Below, piece after piece: positions 33,407 to 42,147 of a stretch of DNA of 64,000 bases. Each line of letters opens with the position of its first letter. Position 1 is the stretch's first letter. The stretch comes from Kordia sp. SMS9 (GTDB lineage: Bacteria > Bacteroidota > Bacteroidia > Flavobacteriales > Flavobacteriaceae). The DNA is taken from the NCBI RefSeq assembly GCF_003352465.1, contig NZ_CP031153.1, positions 610,465-674,464 on the forward strand. The letters are read 5' to 3'. The notes under the pieces are model-generated. The model was not told the origin of the DNA, made no database searches, and saw only the letters and a list, made by a program, of their open reading frames with translations. The translations under genes were made by a program, and so were the position numbers.

Positions 33407-36400
33407 ATGAAAAAAACCTACCTTATCCTACTTTGTACATTTTGTATGCACAGCATTCAAGCACAAATTGTAAATATTGGTGATCCAAGTCTAAAAGCTG
33501 AATTAATTGCCGATGGTGTAGACACAAACAATGATGGCGAAATTCAAGTGAGTGAAGCGCTTGCGGTTACCAATTTGAACATCATAAACAATCAAGCAGA
33601 AACTTTTCAAGGCATTGAAGAATTTACAAACCTTATAGAGTTACGTATTGGATCTGGAACGAGTATTTATAATACCGATAGCGAAAATTTAGACGTAAGA
33701 GCATTGACACAATTAGAAGAATTGTATTTGAATTCTTTTGGTGGATATATTAATCTTTCTGACTTACATTCTTTGAGAATTGTTGATACAAATTTGAGCT
33801 TTGGAAATCCTGGTAAATTCAATTTAACTGGATTGGTTAATTTAGAAAAGTTTGCGCATAGCGTTTTCAATTTAAGTAATCATAATTTTTATTTGAATCA
33901 TTTGAGCAATTTGAAAGAGTTGCAATTGGACGGTCATGGATTGACACATTTGGATGTAGGAAACTTAATTAATTTACAAATGCTGAGTTGTGCCGATAAT
34001 GAAATTTCGGAGATAGATTTATCTAATTTAATCAATCTTACAAAACTTTTTTGTATTCAAAATCAGTTGACTTCATTAGATCTTAGCCGTAACAATATTA
34101 CAGAAACTTTACTCTTTGCAGACAATCCATTAGTTTCATTAAATATTAAAGACGGAATTATTAATGATCTCGATCAAAGTTATACCTTTAACAACACAAA
34201 TATTCAATCTATTTGTTGTGATGCTAACGAACTTTCTAATGTTCAATTAGCTGTTACAAATGCTGGACATTCAGGAGTTACTTATGACACAAATTGTACG
34301 CCAACAACAGGAACTCCGTATTATACCATTCAAGGAAAAAATATTTTTGATTCAACTGTAGATGGTTGTGATATCAGTGATGGTTTTTTACCAACGGTTG
34401 CATATACAGTTTCAAACGGTACAAACGAAGTGACAATTTACACTGACAAGTTAGGAAATTATGAATTTATAGGAAAAGCAGGAAACTATACCATTACACC
34501 TAGCGTTCCTGATTCTAATTATTATACATTTTCTCCTGCAAGTATTACAGTAAACCTTCCGGCAGATGGCACTACGGTAAATCAAGACTTTTGTGTAACG
34601 CCAAACGGCGCGCCCATTGTAACATCGCTTCCGTTACGATTAAAAAACGATATTTTGGCACAAACCAACGTAGATACAAATGGTGATGGAGAAATACAAA
34701 TTACAGAAGCTGAAAGCGTAACGACGTTAACGGTAGTAAGTCCTGTGATAAAAGGATTAGACGATTTTGTAAACCTTGAAACTTTAAATTGTAATTCTTC
34801 CATTTTAGGCGATCAATACAATACTGTGCGCGTGCTGTATTTGGATGTGCGTCCGTTGATTAACTTAAAAAAATTGACGGTTAGAGGAAATCGAATTGCA
34901 ACCTTAGATCTGAGTCAAAATGTAAATTTAGAGAACTTGGACTGTAGAGGAAATTTACTAAATTCTTTATTACTTACTCATAATTCTAATTTAAAATATT
35001 TGCGTTGCGGAAATCTTCTGGGAAGTCCAGATGTTCCTTACGGTGTGTATTCTCCTGTAAATAATAATACGTTTAAAACGCTCGATCTAAGCAATAATCC
35101 AATTCTAGAACTTGTAGATTGTTCGTATGCCACAATGGATGGAATTATCTTTGGAAATAATACAAATTTACAAAGTATATATGCCATTAATAATGGGCTC
35201 ACTTCATTAGATATTTCACAACTTCCTAATTTAAGAATTCTGTATTGTTACACCGATGATAGTACCAACAATTATATTCCAGATAGTGAACCGAATCAAA
35301 TTACAGCACTTGATACTTCTCAAAATACAAACCTACTAACGCTATATTGTTATAAAAACTCAATCACATCTTTAGACATAGCCTTAAACACCAATTTACA
35401 ATCGTTAAATTGTAGCTATAATTCCTTGACTTCCATTGACATTTCGCAAAATCCCAACTTATTTTACTTTAATTGCGGCAACAATCCATTGACAAACTTT
35501 GATGTTTCTCAAAATACAGGATTAAAAACATTAGGTTGTGCAAACATTGGACTCACCACCTTAGATTTGAGTCCATTTCCAGAATTATACAGTGTAAATT
35601 GTCGTGAAAATACCTTAACAACACTCGATATTTCTCAAAATCCTGCGCTAACCTATTTGAATTGTGAGAATAATCAAATTACACAATTGTTTGTGAAAAA
35701 TGGAAATACTTTTACTACGACCGTCACAGACGATTATTATTATACGTATCACTTTAAATATGCTGGAAATCCAATCCAATATATCTGTGCAGATGATTTT
35801 GAAATTGAAGAAATTTTAAATTACATGCCGTCCAATTTAAGCATTGCTGTGAATACTTATTGTTCTTTTACACCAGGCGGAAGTTATAATACTGTGCAAG
35901 GAACAGTCCGTTTTGATGCTAACGGAAATGGTTGCGACGTCAATGATGATCCGTATCAATATTTGAATCTAACAATTTCAAACAGTAGCAATGAAACCGG
36001 AACTTTGGCTTCTCAAAATGATGGTTCGTATGCGTTTCATGTTTCTGATGATGATGTATATACAGTAACGCCTATTTTGGAAAACCCAACGTATTTTACA
36101 GTTTCTCCAGCCAGTGTTACCGTAAATTTCCCAACAGATGCAAGTCCATTTACACAAGATTTCTGCATCACACCAAATGGCACGCACAATGATGTTGATG
36201 TAACGTTGATTCCTTTAAATCAGGCCAGACCTGGATTTGACAGTAATTACAAATTAGTTTATAAAAACAAAGGAAACACCACTTTATCTGGAACGATCAA
36301 TTTGACTTTTGAAGATGATTTTATAGAGCTGGTTTCGGCAAATCCGATGGTAGACACGCAAGCTGTAAATTCGTTGCAATGGAATTATTCGAATCTAGTA

Positions 36401-37246
36401 CCATTTGAATCGCGTGAAATTCTATTTACGATGAATTTAAACACGCCAACCGATGCTTCTTTTCCACTAAACGGGGACGATATCCTAGATTTTGAAGCTA
36501 CGATTACACCTGTTATTGATGATGAAACGATGAACGACAACACTTTCACGCTTTCGCAAACTGTAGTCAATTCTTTTGATCCGAATGATAAAAACTGCTT
36601 GCAAGGAACTGAAGTGACTACCGAACTTGTTGGAAAGTATGTCGATTATATGATTCGTTTTGAAAACACAGGAACAGCCAATGCCATAAATGTGGTTGTA
36701 AAAGACGAGATTAATACTGCGATGTTTGATCCGAGTTCGCTAATTGTGACAAACACAAGTCACGCAGTTGCCACTAGATTTACCAATGCAAATACGGTAG
36801 AGTTCATCTTTGAAAACATCAATCTTCCGTTTGATGATGCTTCGAATGATGGATATGTGACTTTTAAGATTAAAACCTTGCCGACTTTAATGATTGATGA
36901 TACTTTTGAAAACGAAGCTGAAATTTATTTTGATTACAATTTCCCTATTCAAACCAACAATAGCATTACGTTGATTAAAGATGTGTTGAGCGAACGTACG
37001 ATTACTATCGAAAGTTTTGAAATGTATCCAAATCCTGTGAAAGATGTGGTCATCATTAGCACAAGAGAAGTTATTGAAACGATTCGCATCTATGATATTT
37101 CAGGGAAATTCATTCAAGAAGCATCATTTACTGGAACACAAAACAGCATTGAAATTACAACTTCAAAATTAGCACAAGGAACGTATTTTGTGAAAATTAA
37201 AACGGTTTCTGGTGCGGTTTCCGTGAAGAAAATGGTGAAAGGGTAA
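33407..37246 (+). CDS. Giant secreted LRR protein with T9SS sorting domain
   Basis: 1279 residues. After a signal peptide (1-19) comes a module with an EF-hand-like loop (DTNNDGEIQVSEA), leucine-rich repeats with N-N-L spacing, and a CnaB/SdrD-like beta domain (TPYYTIQGKNIFDSTVDGCD). A second copy of the same series follows, starting DTNGDGEIQITEA and ending YNTVQGTVRFDANGNGCD. Next is a conserved beta domain with SFDPNDKNCLQG (DUF7619-like), then a type A T9SS C-terminal signal (MYPNPVKDVVI...YFVKIKT). It is exported through the outer membrane and held at the surface. An adhesin or ligand-binding role is likely. Confidence 0.88.
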   Translation: MKKTYLILLCTFCMHSIQAQIVNIGDPSLKAELIADGVDTNNDGEIQVSEALAVTNLNIINNQAETFQGIEEFTNLIELRIGSGTSIYNTDSENLDVRALTQLEELYLNSFGGYINLSDLHSLRIVDTNLSFGNPGKFNLTGLVNLEKFAHSVFNLSNHNFYLNHLSNLKELQLDGHGLTHLDVGNLINLQMLSCADNEISEIDLSNLINLTKLFCIQNQLTSLDLSRNNITETLLFADNPLVSLNIKDGIINDLDQSYTFNNTNIQSICCDANELSNVQLAVTNAGHSGVTYDTNCTPTTGTPYYTIQGKNIFDSTVDGCDISDGFLPTVAYTVSNGTNEVTIYTDKLGNYEFIGKAGNYTITPSVPDSNYYTFSPASITVNLPADGTTVNQDFCVTPNGAPIVTSLPLRLKNDILAQTNVDTNGDGEIQITEAESVTTLTVVSPVIKGLDDFVNLETLNCNSSILGDQYNTVRVLYLDVRPLINLKKLTVRGNRIATLDLSQNVNLENLDCRGNLLNSLLLTHNSNLKYLRCGNLLGSPDVPYGVYSPVNNNTFKTLDLSNNPILELVDCSYATMDGIIFGNNTNLQSIYAINNGLTSLDISQLPNLRILYCYTDDSTNNYIPDSEPNQITALDTSQNTNLLTLYCYKNSITSLDIALNTNLQSLNCSYNSLTSIDISQNPNLFYFNCGNNPLTNFDVSQNTGLKTLGCANIGLTTLDLSPFPELYSVNCRENTLTTLDISQNPALTYLNCENNQITQLFVKNGNTFTTTVTDDYYYTYHFKYAGNPIQYICADDFEIEEILNYMPSNLSIAVNTYCSFTPGGSYNTVQGTVRFDANGNGCDVNDDPYQYLNLTISNSSNETGTLASQNDGSYAFHVSDDDVYTVTPILENPTYFTVSPASVTVNFPTDASPFTQDFCITPNGTHNDVDVTLIPLNQARPGFDSNYKLVYKNKGNTTLSGTINLTFEDDFIELVSANPMVDTQAVNSLQWNYSNLVPFESREILFTMNLNTPTDASFPLNGDDILDFEATITPVIDDETMNDNTFTLSQTVVNSFDPNDKNCLQGTEVTTELVGKYVDYMIRFENTGTANAINVVVKDEINTAMFDPSSLIVTNTSHAVATRFTNANTVEFIFENINLPFDDASNDGYVTFKIKTLPTLMIDDTFENEAEIYFDYNFPIQTNNSITLIKDVLSERTITIESFEMYPNPVKDVVIISTREVIETIRIYDISGKFIQEASFTGTQNSIEITTSKLAQGTYFVKIKTVSGAVSVKKMVKG

Positions 37247-37249
37247 TTT

Positions 37250-37340
37250 GTAGCGCTCCGCTAATAGTCACGCTGCGCTTTGATATTTTGGTAGTTGAGT
37301 TTTTTCAACTGTTTCGACTCAGCTAGATATGACGTGAGGA
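37250..37340. other. Intergenic stretch with degenerate repeat-like sequence
   Basis: This gap holds a hairpin (AGTTGA 37293-37298 with TCAACT 37305-37310) and a TTTCGACTCAGCTAGATATGA stretch reminiscent of the CTCGACTGCGCTCGATGTGA repeats at 30.2 kb but degraded. There is no T-run typical of a terminator. Confidence 0.35.
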
Positions 37341-37380
37341 AATTCTGCGGAAGCGAAAAAAAATTAATTCATCAAAAAAA

Positions 37381-37408
37381 CATTGATACATTAATACATT
37401 TACACATT
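37381..37408 (+). repeat. Intergenic repeat, copy B
   Basis: A 28-nt ATACATT-rich stretch matching the minus strand of 13007-13034 at 22 of 28 positions; imperfect TACATT units continue to about 37430. Confidence 0.4.
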
Positions 37409-37430
37409 AGTACATTGGCAAACTGGTACA

Positions 37431-37766
37431 TCATAAAAGCTCCTTAGAAGGATCCCAAAAGTATTTGTCGAGATTTTGAATTTGATTGTCTATAACTTCT
37501 ACGCCTTCGCTTTCGAGCAATTGTTGCATTAAATTCGTGCCTTGAAAATGATGTTTTCCCGTGAGCAAACCTTTTCTGTTCACAACTCTGTGCGCGGCAA
37601 TATCTTCGTATTTTCCTGCGCCATTCATTGCCCAACCGACCATACGTGCACTTCGCGCAGCTCCTAAATATTTGGCAATAGCTCCGTAACTTGTCACTCT
37701 TCCATACGGAATCAACCGAGCGACTTCGTAGACACGTTCAAAGAAATTTTCGTTTTCTGGTTTCAT
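37431..37766 (-). CDS. Alkyltransferase-like (ATL) protein, MGMT family without catalytic Cys
   Basis: 111 residues, matching the C-terminal DNA-binding domain of O6-alkylguanine-DNA alkyltransferase (IPYGRVTSYGAIAKYLG, ARMVGWAMN). The PCHR active-site motif reads AAHRVV, so the acceptor Cys is Ala58 (codon GCG, 37593-37595). Such ATL proteins bind alkylated guanine and recruit nucleotide excision repair instead of repairing directly. The start overlaps the lysE stop by 4 nt. It is last in the trmB-lysE-ATL operon. Confidence 0.87.
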   Translation of the reverse strand: MKPENENFFERVYEVARLIPYGRVTSYGAIAKYLGAARSARMVGWAMNGAGKYEDIAAHRVVNRKGLLTGKHHFQGTNLMQQLLESEGVEVIDNQIQNLDKYFWDPSKELL

Positions 37767-38410
37767 GAAATAGCAGGTTTGTAAAATATACGTACCAAGG
37801 TTATAATGACAAGGACCAACATTAATATGCTTAAAATATGATCGGAATTTTTAGAAAAATAACCCGATTTTGACTGCGATTTGTTAAAATAAAACACATA
37901 CATGTACAACATAGCAAAGGTTCCAAATCCTGTTCCTAATACAAAAGTGATGATATCTGGAATCGTAAACTGCATTAAGTCCGAAGCTCTCCACAATGCG
38001 TTCAATCCGATGAAATACGGAATTGGTAATACGTTGAGCATTGCTAAAAAAGTTCCTTTGAAAAAACTTCCTTTTTTACTCACTTTTACCATGCGAATGC
38101 GTTTTTCTTTGGTTGTTTTTTTCCGTGCGATGACAAAAAAGTAAATCGCCAACAAACCAAAAATAATAACTGCCGCTTTTTCCAAAGCTTCAATAACTTC
38201 TTGATTGTGATATAAATATTTAGAAATAGTAACTGCAATAATCGCCTGAAACAACACGACAATAGAAGCACCAATCGCGAAGATAATTCCGTTCAATTTC
38301 CCTTTTTGAGTACTAATTTTTGCCGCCGTAATATTGATTAAACCTGGAGGAACGACACCCAAGAGTGCCGCTGAAAAGGTAATAAAAAAGAGAATAATGA
38401 GATCGGTCAT
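37763..38410 (-). CDS. LysE-family translocator
   Basis: 215 residues with about six membrane helices. The N-terminus shows the LysE/RhtB-like pattern VVPPGLINITAAKIS and a conserved AIGAS. LysE-family proteins export amino acids or similar small molecules; the substrate here is unknown. Its ATG overlaps the last base of the trmB stop (TAATG), and its own stop overlaps the ATL start, so the three genes are translationally coupled. Confidence 0.82.
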   Translation of the reverse strand: MTDLIILFFITFSAALLGVVPPGLINITAAKISTQKGKLNGIIFAIGASIVVLFQAIIAVTISKYLYHNQEVIEALEKAAVIIFGLLAIYFFVIARKKTTKEKRIRMVKVSKKGSFFKGTFLAMLNVLPIPYFIGLNALWRASDLMQFTIPDIITFVLGTGFGTFAMLYMYVFYFNKSQSKSGYFSKNSDHILSILMLVLVIITLVRIFYKPAIS

Positions 38411-39084
38411 TACTTAATTTTGAAGTGAATATAAGTAATTGCTTTGTTTACTTCCAAATATTGCGACTCGTAAAATGTTTGTATCTCGGTAACTTCTGCT
38501 GGACTTCCTTCGTTTTTGTACACATCATGATTGGCATATAATACTTCGTGTCCCGCGCCATGCAACAATCCTAAAGTATACCCATGCATAAATTCGCTGT
38601 CGGTTTTTAAATGTACGGTTCCTTCTGCATTCAGTACTTTTTTATAGCGTGCCAAAAATGCTTCGTTGGTCATTCGGTGTTTGGTACGTTTGTATTTTAT
38701 TTGCGGATCTGGGAATGTAATCCAAATTTCAGAAACTTCATTTTCAGCAAATAAACCTTCTATCAATTCTATTTGTGTTCTGATGAACGCTACATTGTTC
38801 ATACTTTCTTCAATGGCAGTCTTGGCTCCACGCCAAAAACGCGCGCCTTTAATATCGATTCCGATAAAGTTTTTGTTTGGAAACTTTCTTGCCAATGCCA
38901 CACTATATTCTCCTTTTCCGCAACCTAATTCGAGCACAATTGGCGCATCATTTTTAAAGAAATCACGATTCCACGTTCCTTTGTATGGAAAATTTCCGCT
39001 GACAATTTCTTCGCGTGTTGGTTGTAGTACATTCGCAAATGTGTCGTTTTCTCTGAAGCGTTTGAGTTTGTTTTTACTTCCCAC
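38410..39084 (-). CDS. trmB: tRNA (guanine-N7-)-methyltransferase
   Basis: 224 residues. SAM-binding LELGCGKGEYSVALA is followed by FIGIDIKG and the TrmB signature WITFPDPQIKYKRTKHRMTN. It forms m7G at position 46 of tRNA using S-adenosylmethionine. It leads the trmB-lysE-ATL operon, with a promoter box 21 nt upstream, and is divergent from a glycosyltransferase gene. Confidence 0.93.
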   Translation of the reverse strand: MGSKNKLKRFRENDTFANVLQPTREEIVSGNFPYKGTWNRDFFKNDAPIVLELGCGKGEYSVALARKFPNKNFIGIDIKGARFWRGAKTAIEESMNNVAFIRTQIELIEGLFAENEVSEIWITFPDPQIKYKRTKHRMTNEAFLARYKKVLNAEGTVHLKTDSEFMHGYTLGLLHGAGHEVLYANHDVYKNEGSPAEVTEIQTFYESQYLEVNKAITYIHFKIK

Positions 39085-39105
39085 AATAAATTCTTAATAT
39101 TTTGA

Positions 39106-39113
39106 CAAAACTA
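39106..39113 (-). promoter_or_regulatory. Promoter -7 box of trmB
   Basis: TAGTTTTG on the minus strand, 21 nt before the trmB start; matches TAnnTTTG. Confidence 0.5.
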
Positions 39114-39121
39114 AGGAAATC

Positions 39122-39150
39122 TTGCAGACCTTTTTATATTCTTATCTTTG
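39122..39150 (+). promoter_or_regulatory. Promoter of the MurG-like glycosyltransferase gene
   Basis: TTG (39122-39124), 18-nt spacer, TATCTTTG (39143-39150): a full flavobacterial consensus. The box ends only 5 nt before ATG 39156, implying a very short or leaderless transcript, and excludes the upstream TTG/ATG-like start at 39102. Confidence 0.65.
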
Positions 39151-39155
39151 ATTTT

Positions 39156-40217
39156 ATGAAGAATTCGAAAACTGTGTTAGTTGCTCCCTTAAATTGGGGT
39201 TTGGGACATGCCACTCGCTGCATTCCGATTATCCGCGGATTATTAGCTGAAAATTTTACACCTGTGATTGCTTCTGATGGCATTGCGCTTCACTTGTTGC
39301 AAAAGGAGTTTCCCGAGTTAGAGACCATTACCTTGCCCGATTATCAGATTGAATACGCCAAGAAAGGAAAGAATTTTAAACTGAAAATGCTGAAAGATTC
39401 GCCTAAAATGCTCAAAGCCATTTCTAAAGAAAAGAAAATTGTGAAGAAGCTCGTGAAGCAACGTGATTTTTGCGGAATTATCTCAGATAATCGATTGGGT
39501 GTGTACAGCAAAAAAGTGCCTTCCGTGTTTATTACGCATCAATTGAATGTATTGAGTGGCGCTACAACTTGGTTGAGCAGTAAAATTCATCAGTTTATTA
39601 TTAAAAAATTTGACGAATGTTGGGTGCCTGATGTTGAAGGAAAACCAAATCTCTCGGGAAAATTGGGCCATTTAAAGAAACATTCGCTTCCGCTGAAATA
39701 TATTGGACCGTTGAGCCGATTACAGTTTGAAGAAGTACCAAAAATATACGATTTGATGGTCATTTTATCTGGTCCTGAGCCACAACGTACGCTATTGGAA
39801 GAGAAGTTGTTTGAAGAAGTGAAACATTTTGACGGAAAAGTGTTGTTCGTTCGTGGAAAAGTGGAAACCAAACAAGAGCATTTTCAGTTTTTGAATTGTG
39901 ACGTGTATAATTTTATGCAAAGCGATGCACTCGAAAAAGCATTTAACGAAAGTGCTTTGGTATTGTCACGATCAGGATATACAACCGTAATGGATTTGGC
40001 AAAGTTGCACAAAAAAGCCTTTTTCATTCCTACGTCTGGACAGTTTGAACAAGAATATTTAGCCAAGCGTTTGCAAAAACAACAACTGGTGCCAACCGCA
40101 ACACAAGATGATTTTTCGATACAAGATCTTTCCCGCGTAAGCGATTTTAAAGGATTGAATCAAATTGATTATGAGGAAGATTATAAAGCGTTATTCCACC
40201 TTTTCCAGCGTGAATGA
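39156..40217 (+). CDS. MurG-like GT-B glycosyltransferase
   Basis: 353 residues from ATG 39156. The N-terminal glycine-rich loop PLNWGLGHATRCIPII and C-terminal LVLSRSGYTTVMDLAKL are those of GT-B UDP-sugar transferases related to MurG (glycosyltransferase family often annotated Glyco_trans_1_3). True murG sits in the cell-division cluster, so this is probably a paralogue with another acceptor. The start is fixed by the promoter directly upstream. Its 3' end overlaps the PhoR-like kinase gene by 27 nt in convergent orientation. Confidence 0.8.
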   Translation: MKNSKTVLVAPLNWGLGHATRCIPIIRGLLAENFTPVIASDGIALHLLQKEFPELETITLPDYQIEYAKKGKNFKLKMLKDSPKMLKAISKEKKIVKKLVKQRDFCGIISDNRLGVYSKKVPSVFITHQLNVLSGATTWLSSKIHQFIIKKFDECWVPDVEGKPNLSGKLGHLKKHSLPLKYIGPLSRLQFEEVPKIYDLMVILSGPEPQRTLLEEKLFEEVKHFDGKVLFVRGKVETKQEHFQFLNCDVYNFMQSDALEKAFNESALVLSRSGYTTVMDLAKLHKKAFFIPTSGQFEQEYLAKRLQKQQLVPTATQDDFSIQDLSRVSDFKGLNQIDYEEDYKALFHLFQRE

Positions 40218-41237
40218 AAACTCAGAACCGACGCCGTATTCACTTTCTACGTATATTTTTTCGTTGTGCGCTTCAATAATGTGTTTTACGATGGACAATC
40301 CTAAACCAGAGCCACCTTCTTTACGAGTTCGACTTTGATCGACACGATAGAAACGTTCAAACAAACGCGGAATGTTATCTTTTTCAATTCCTTCACCATT
40401 GTCGGTTACACGCACAATCACTTTGTTTCGAATGAGGTTTTCAACACTAATTTCTGTGGTTCCTTTTTCACGACCGTATTTAATAGAGTTTACAATTAAA
40501 TTTGTCAATACTTGTTGAATGCGTTCTTTATCGGCAGCAACTAAAATCGGTTTGGTATAATTCATATCAAACGCCAGCGATATTTTCTTTTTGGCAGCTT
40601 TCATCTCTAGTAAATCAAACACATTTTGCACCAATTCTATAATGTCAAATTTTTCAACATCCAAATTCAAATCGCCTGCTTCCAAACGCGTAATCATATC
40701 CAAATCTTTCACAATATAGATGAGTCGCTCGACACCTTTTTCAGCACGATTTAAGTATTTTTTACGAATATTTTTGTCTTCCATCGCACCATCTAACAAA
40801 GTCAAAATATAGCCTTGTACGGTAAACAGTGGCGTTTTTAGTTCGTGAGAAACATTTCCAACAAATTCTTTTCGGTAGTTTTCTCGAATTTTTAGCGTTT
40901 CAATTTCCAGTTTCTTATTCGTGGCAAACTTTTCAATTTCTTTCGTTAAGGTTGCCATGTCTGTTGTGATGGGATAGTTTTGAAAGTCGCTCACATCCAA
41001 CAGCGTTACATCATCATATATTTTCTTAACACGTTTGTATATAAAGCGTTCTACACGAAACTGAATGATAAAAAAGCAAAAAGCAAAACCTGCTATAAAA
41101 AACAGTGTGGGCACTAAGATGAAATTTTCAATCTCAAAAAATAATAGCAAAGCCACCAATATAGACGTTGTAAATAATGTAATGTACAACGAGGAGCGAA
41201 AAGCAAAACGATATGATTTTCTAAGTTTTCTAGTCAT
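40191..41237 (-). CDS. PhoR-like sensor histidine kinase
   Basis: 348 residues. Two membrane helices (about 13-34 and 39-60) lead to a HisKA domain with phosphorylated His131 in NVSHELKTPLF, then an ATPase domain with N-box (NLIVNSIKYG), DNGEGI and GGSGLGLSIVKHI. There is no extracellular domain, as in PhoR of phosphate control. The regulator gene precedes it by 2 nt. Whether it answers to phosphate is inferred from family likeness. Confidence 0.88.
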   Translation of the reverse strand: MTRKLRKSYRFAFRSSLYITLFTTSILVALLLFFEIENFILVPTLFFIAGFAFCFFIIQFRVERFIYKRVKKIYDDVTLLDVSDFQNYPITTDMATLTKEIEKFATNKKLEIETLKIRENYRKEFVGNVSHELKTPLFTVQGYILTLLDGAMEDKNIRKKYLNRAEKGVERLIYIVKDLDMITRLEAGDLNLDVEKFDIIELVQNVFDLLEMKAAKKKISLAFDMNYTKPILVAADKERIQQVLTNLIVNSIKYGREKGTTEISVENLIRNKVIVRVTDNGEGIEKDNIPRLFERFYRVDQSRTRKEGGSGLGLSIVKHIIEAHNEKIYVESEYGVGSEFSFTLEKVE

Positions 41238-41239
41238 GT

Positions 41240-41923
41240 TTATTGTACGTACTTGTACCCTACACCTTTGACGGTTTTAAAATGATTTTCGCCAATTTTT
41301 TCACGTAATTTACGAATGTGAACATCGATCGTACGTCCGCCAACAATGACTTCATTTCCCCAAACTTTATCCAAAATTTCTTCTCTTTTGAATACTTTTC
41401 CTGGGCGAGAAGCTAATAGCGATAATAATTCAAATTCTTTTCGTGGCAAGATGATTTCCACACCTTCTTTTTCAATTTTGTATTCTTCTCTGTTGATGAT
41501 AATATCTCCAACCGTTACAATCAATGCATTTTCTTCGTCATCTTTTAAGCGACGCAACAACGCTTTTACTTTACTTACCAACACTTTTGGTTTGATGGGT
41601 TTTGTAATGTAATCATCTGCGCCCGCATCAAAACCTGCCACTTGCGAGTAATCTTCACCGCGAGCCGTTAAAAAAGTAATGATGGTGTTTGCCAAACTGC
41701 TTTCTTTTCTGATATTTTCACACGCTTCAATTCCGTCCATTTCTGGCATCATCACATCCATAATAATCAAATGTGGTTTTATTTTTTTTGCTTTTGCAAT
41801 GGCTTCCACTCCATTATTTGCCGTTGTGAGATTGTATCCAGCTGACGATAAATTATAGCCTACAATTTCTAAAATATCTGGCTCATCATCTACAAGTAAG
41901 ATTTTAATATCCTTTTTTTTCAT
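41240..41923 (-). CDS. PhoB/OmpR-family response regulator
   Basis: 227 residues. Receiver domain with Asp12-Asp13 and phosphoacceptor Asp56 (LIIMDVMMP), and a Lys in ITKP. The C-terminal winged helix (about 130-227) has LPRKEFELLSLLASRPGKVF and VDVHIRKLREKIG-type helices of the OmpR/PhoB class. It is first in the operon with the PhoR-like kinase and divergent from the TonB receptor operon, which is a natural target. Confidence 0.9.
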   Translation of the reverse strand: MKKKDIKILLVDDEPDILEIVGYNLSSAGYNLTTANNGVEAIAKAKKIKPHLIIMDVMMPEMDGIEACENIRKESSLANTIITFLTARGEDYSQVAGFDAGADDYITKPIKPKVLVSKVKALLRRLKDDEENALIVTVGDIIINREEYKIEKEGVEIILPRKEFELLSLLASRPGKVFKREEILDKVWGNEVIVGGRTIDVHIRKLREKIGENHFKTVKGVGYKYVQ

Positions 41924-41994
41924 GCGAGTGCTGTTTAGTTTAAGTAGTTGGTTTTGTATTATTTAAATCAAATTTTACAATTCATACAATTCAG

Positions 41995-42002
41995 CAAAAG
42001 TA
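41995..42002 (-). promoter_or_regulatory. Promoter -7 box of the PhoB-like operon
   Basis: TACTTTTG on the minus strand, 71 nt before the regulator start; matches TAnnTTTG. Confidence 0.45.
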
Positions 42003-42028
42003 CATATAAAATTAATTATGGAAAGCTG

Positions 42029-42065
42029 TTAACATTGATTTAATATGATAACATTAAGCTAACAC
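42029..42065 (+). promoter_or_regulatory. Candidate Pho-box-like operator
   Basis: Heptamers TTAACAT (42029) and TTAATAT (42040), then ATAACAT (42048) and CTAACAC (42059): two pairs, each with 11-nt spacing as in classical Pho boxes (7-nt repeats, 4-nt spacers). They lie between the PhoB-like gene and the TonB receptor operon. The sequence differs from the E. coli box, so this is a candidate only. Confidence 0.35.
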
Positions 42066-42147
42066 ACATATTACAAAGTTTTAACCTGCAAGTAACACCA
42101 CTTTTACACGTTGCGCATTTCTTTGCGCTGTGAAATTAAAATACTAG

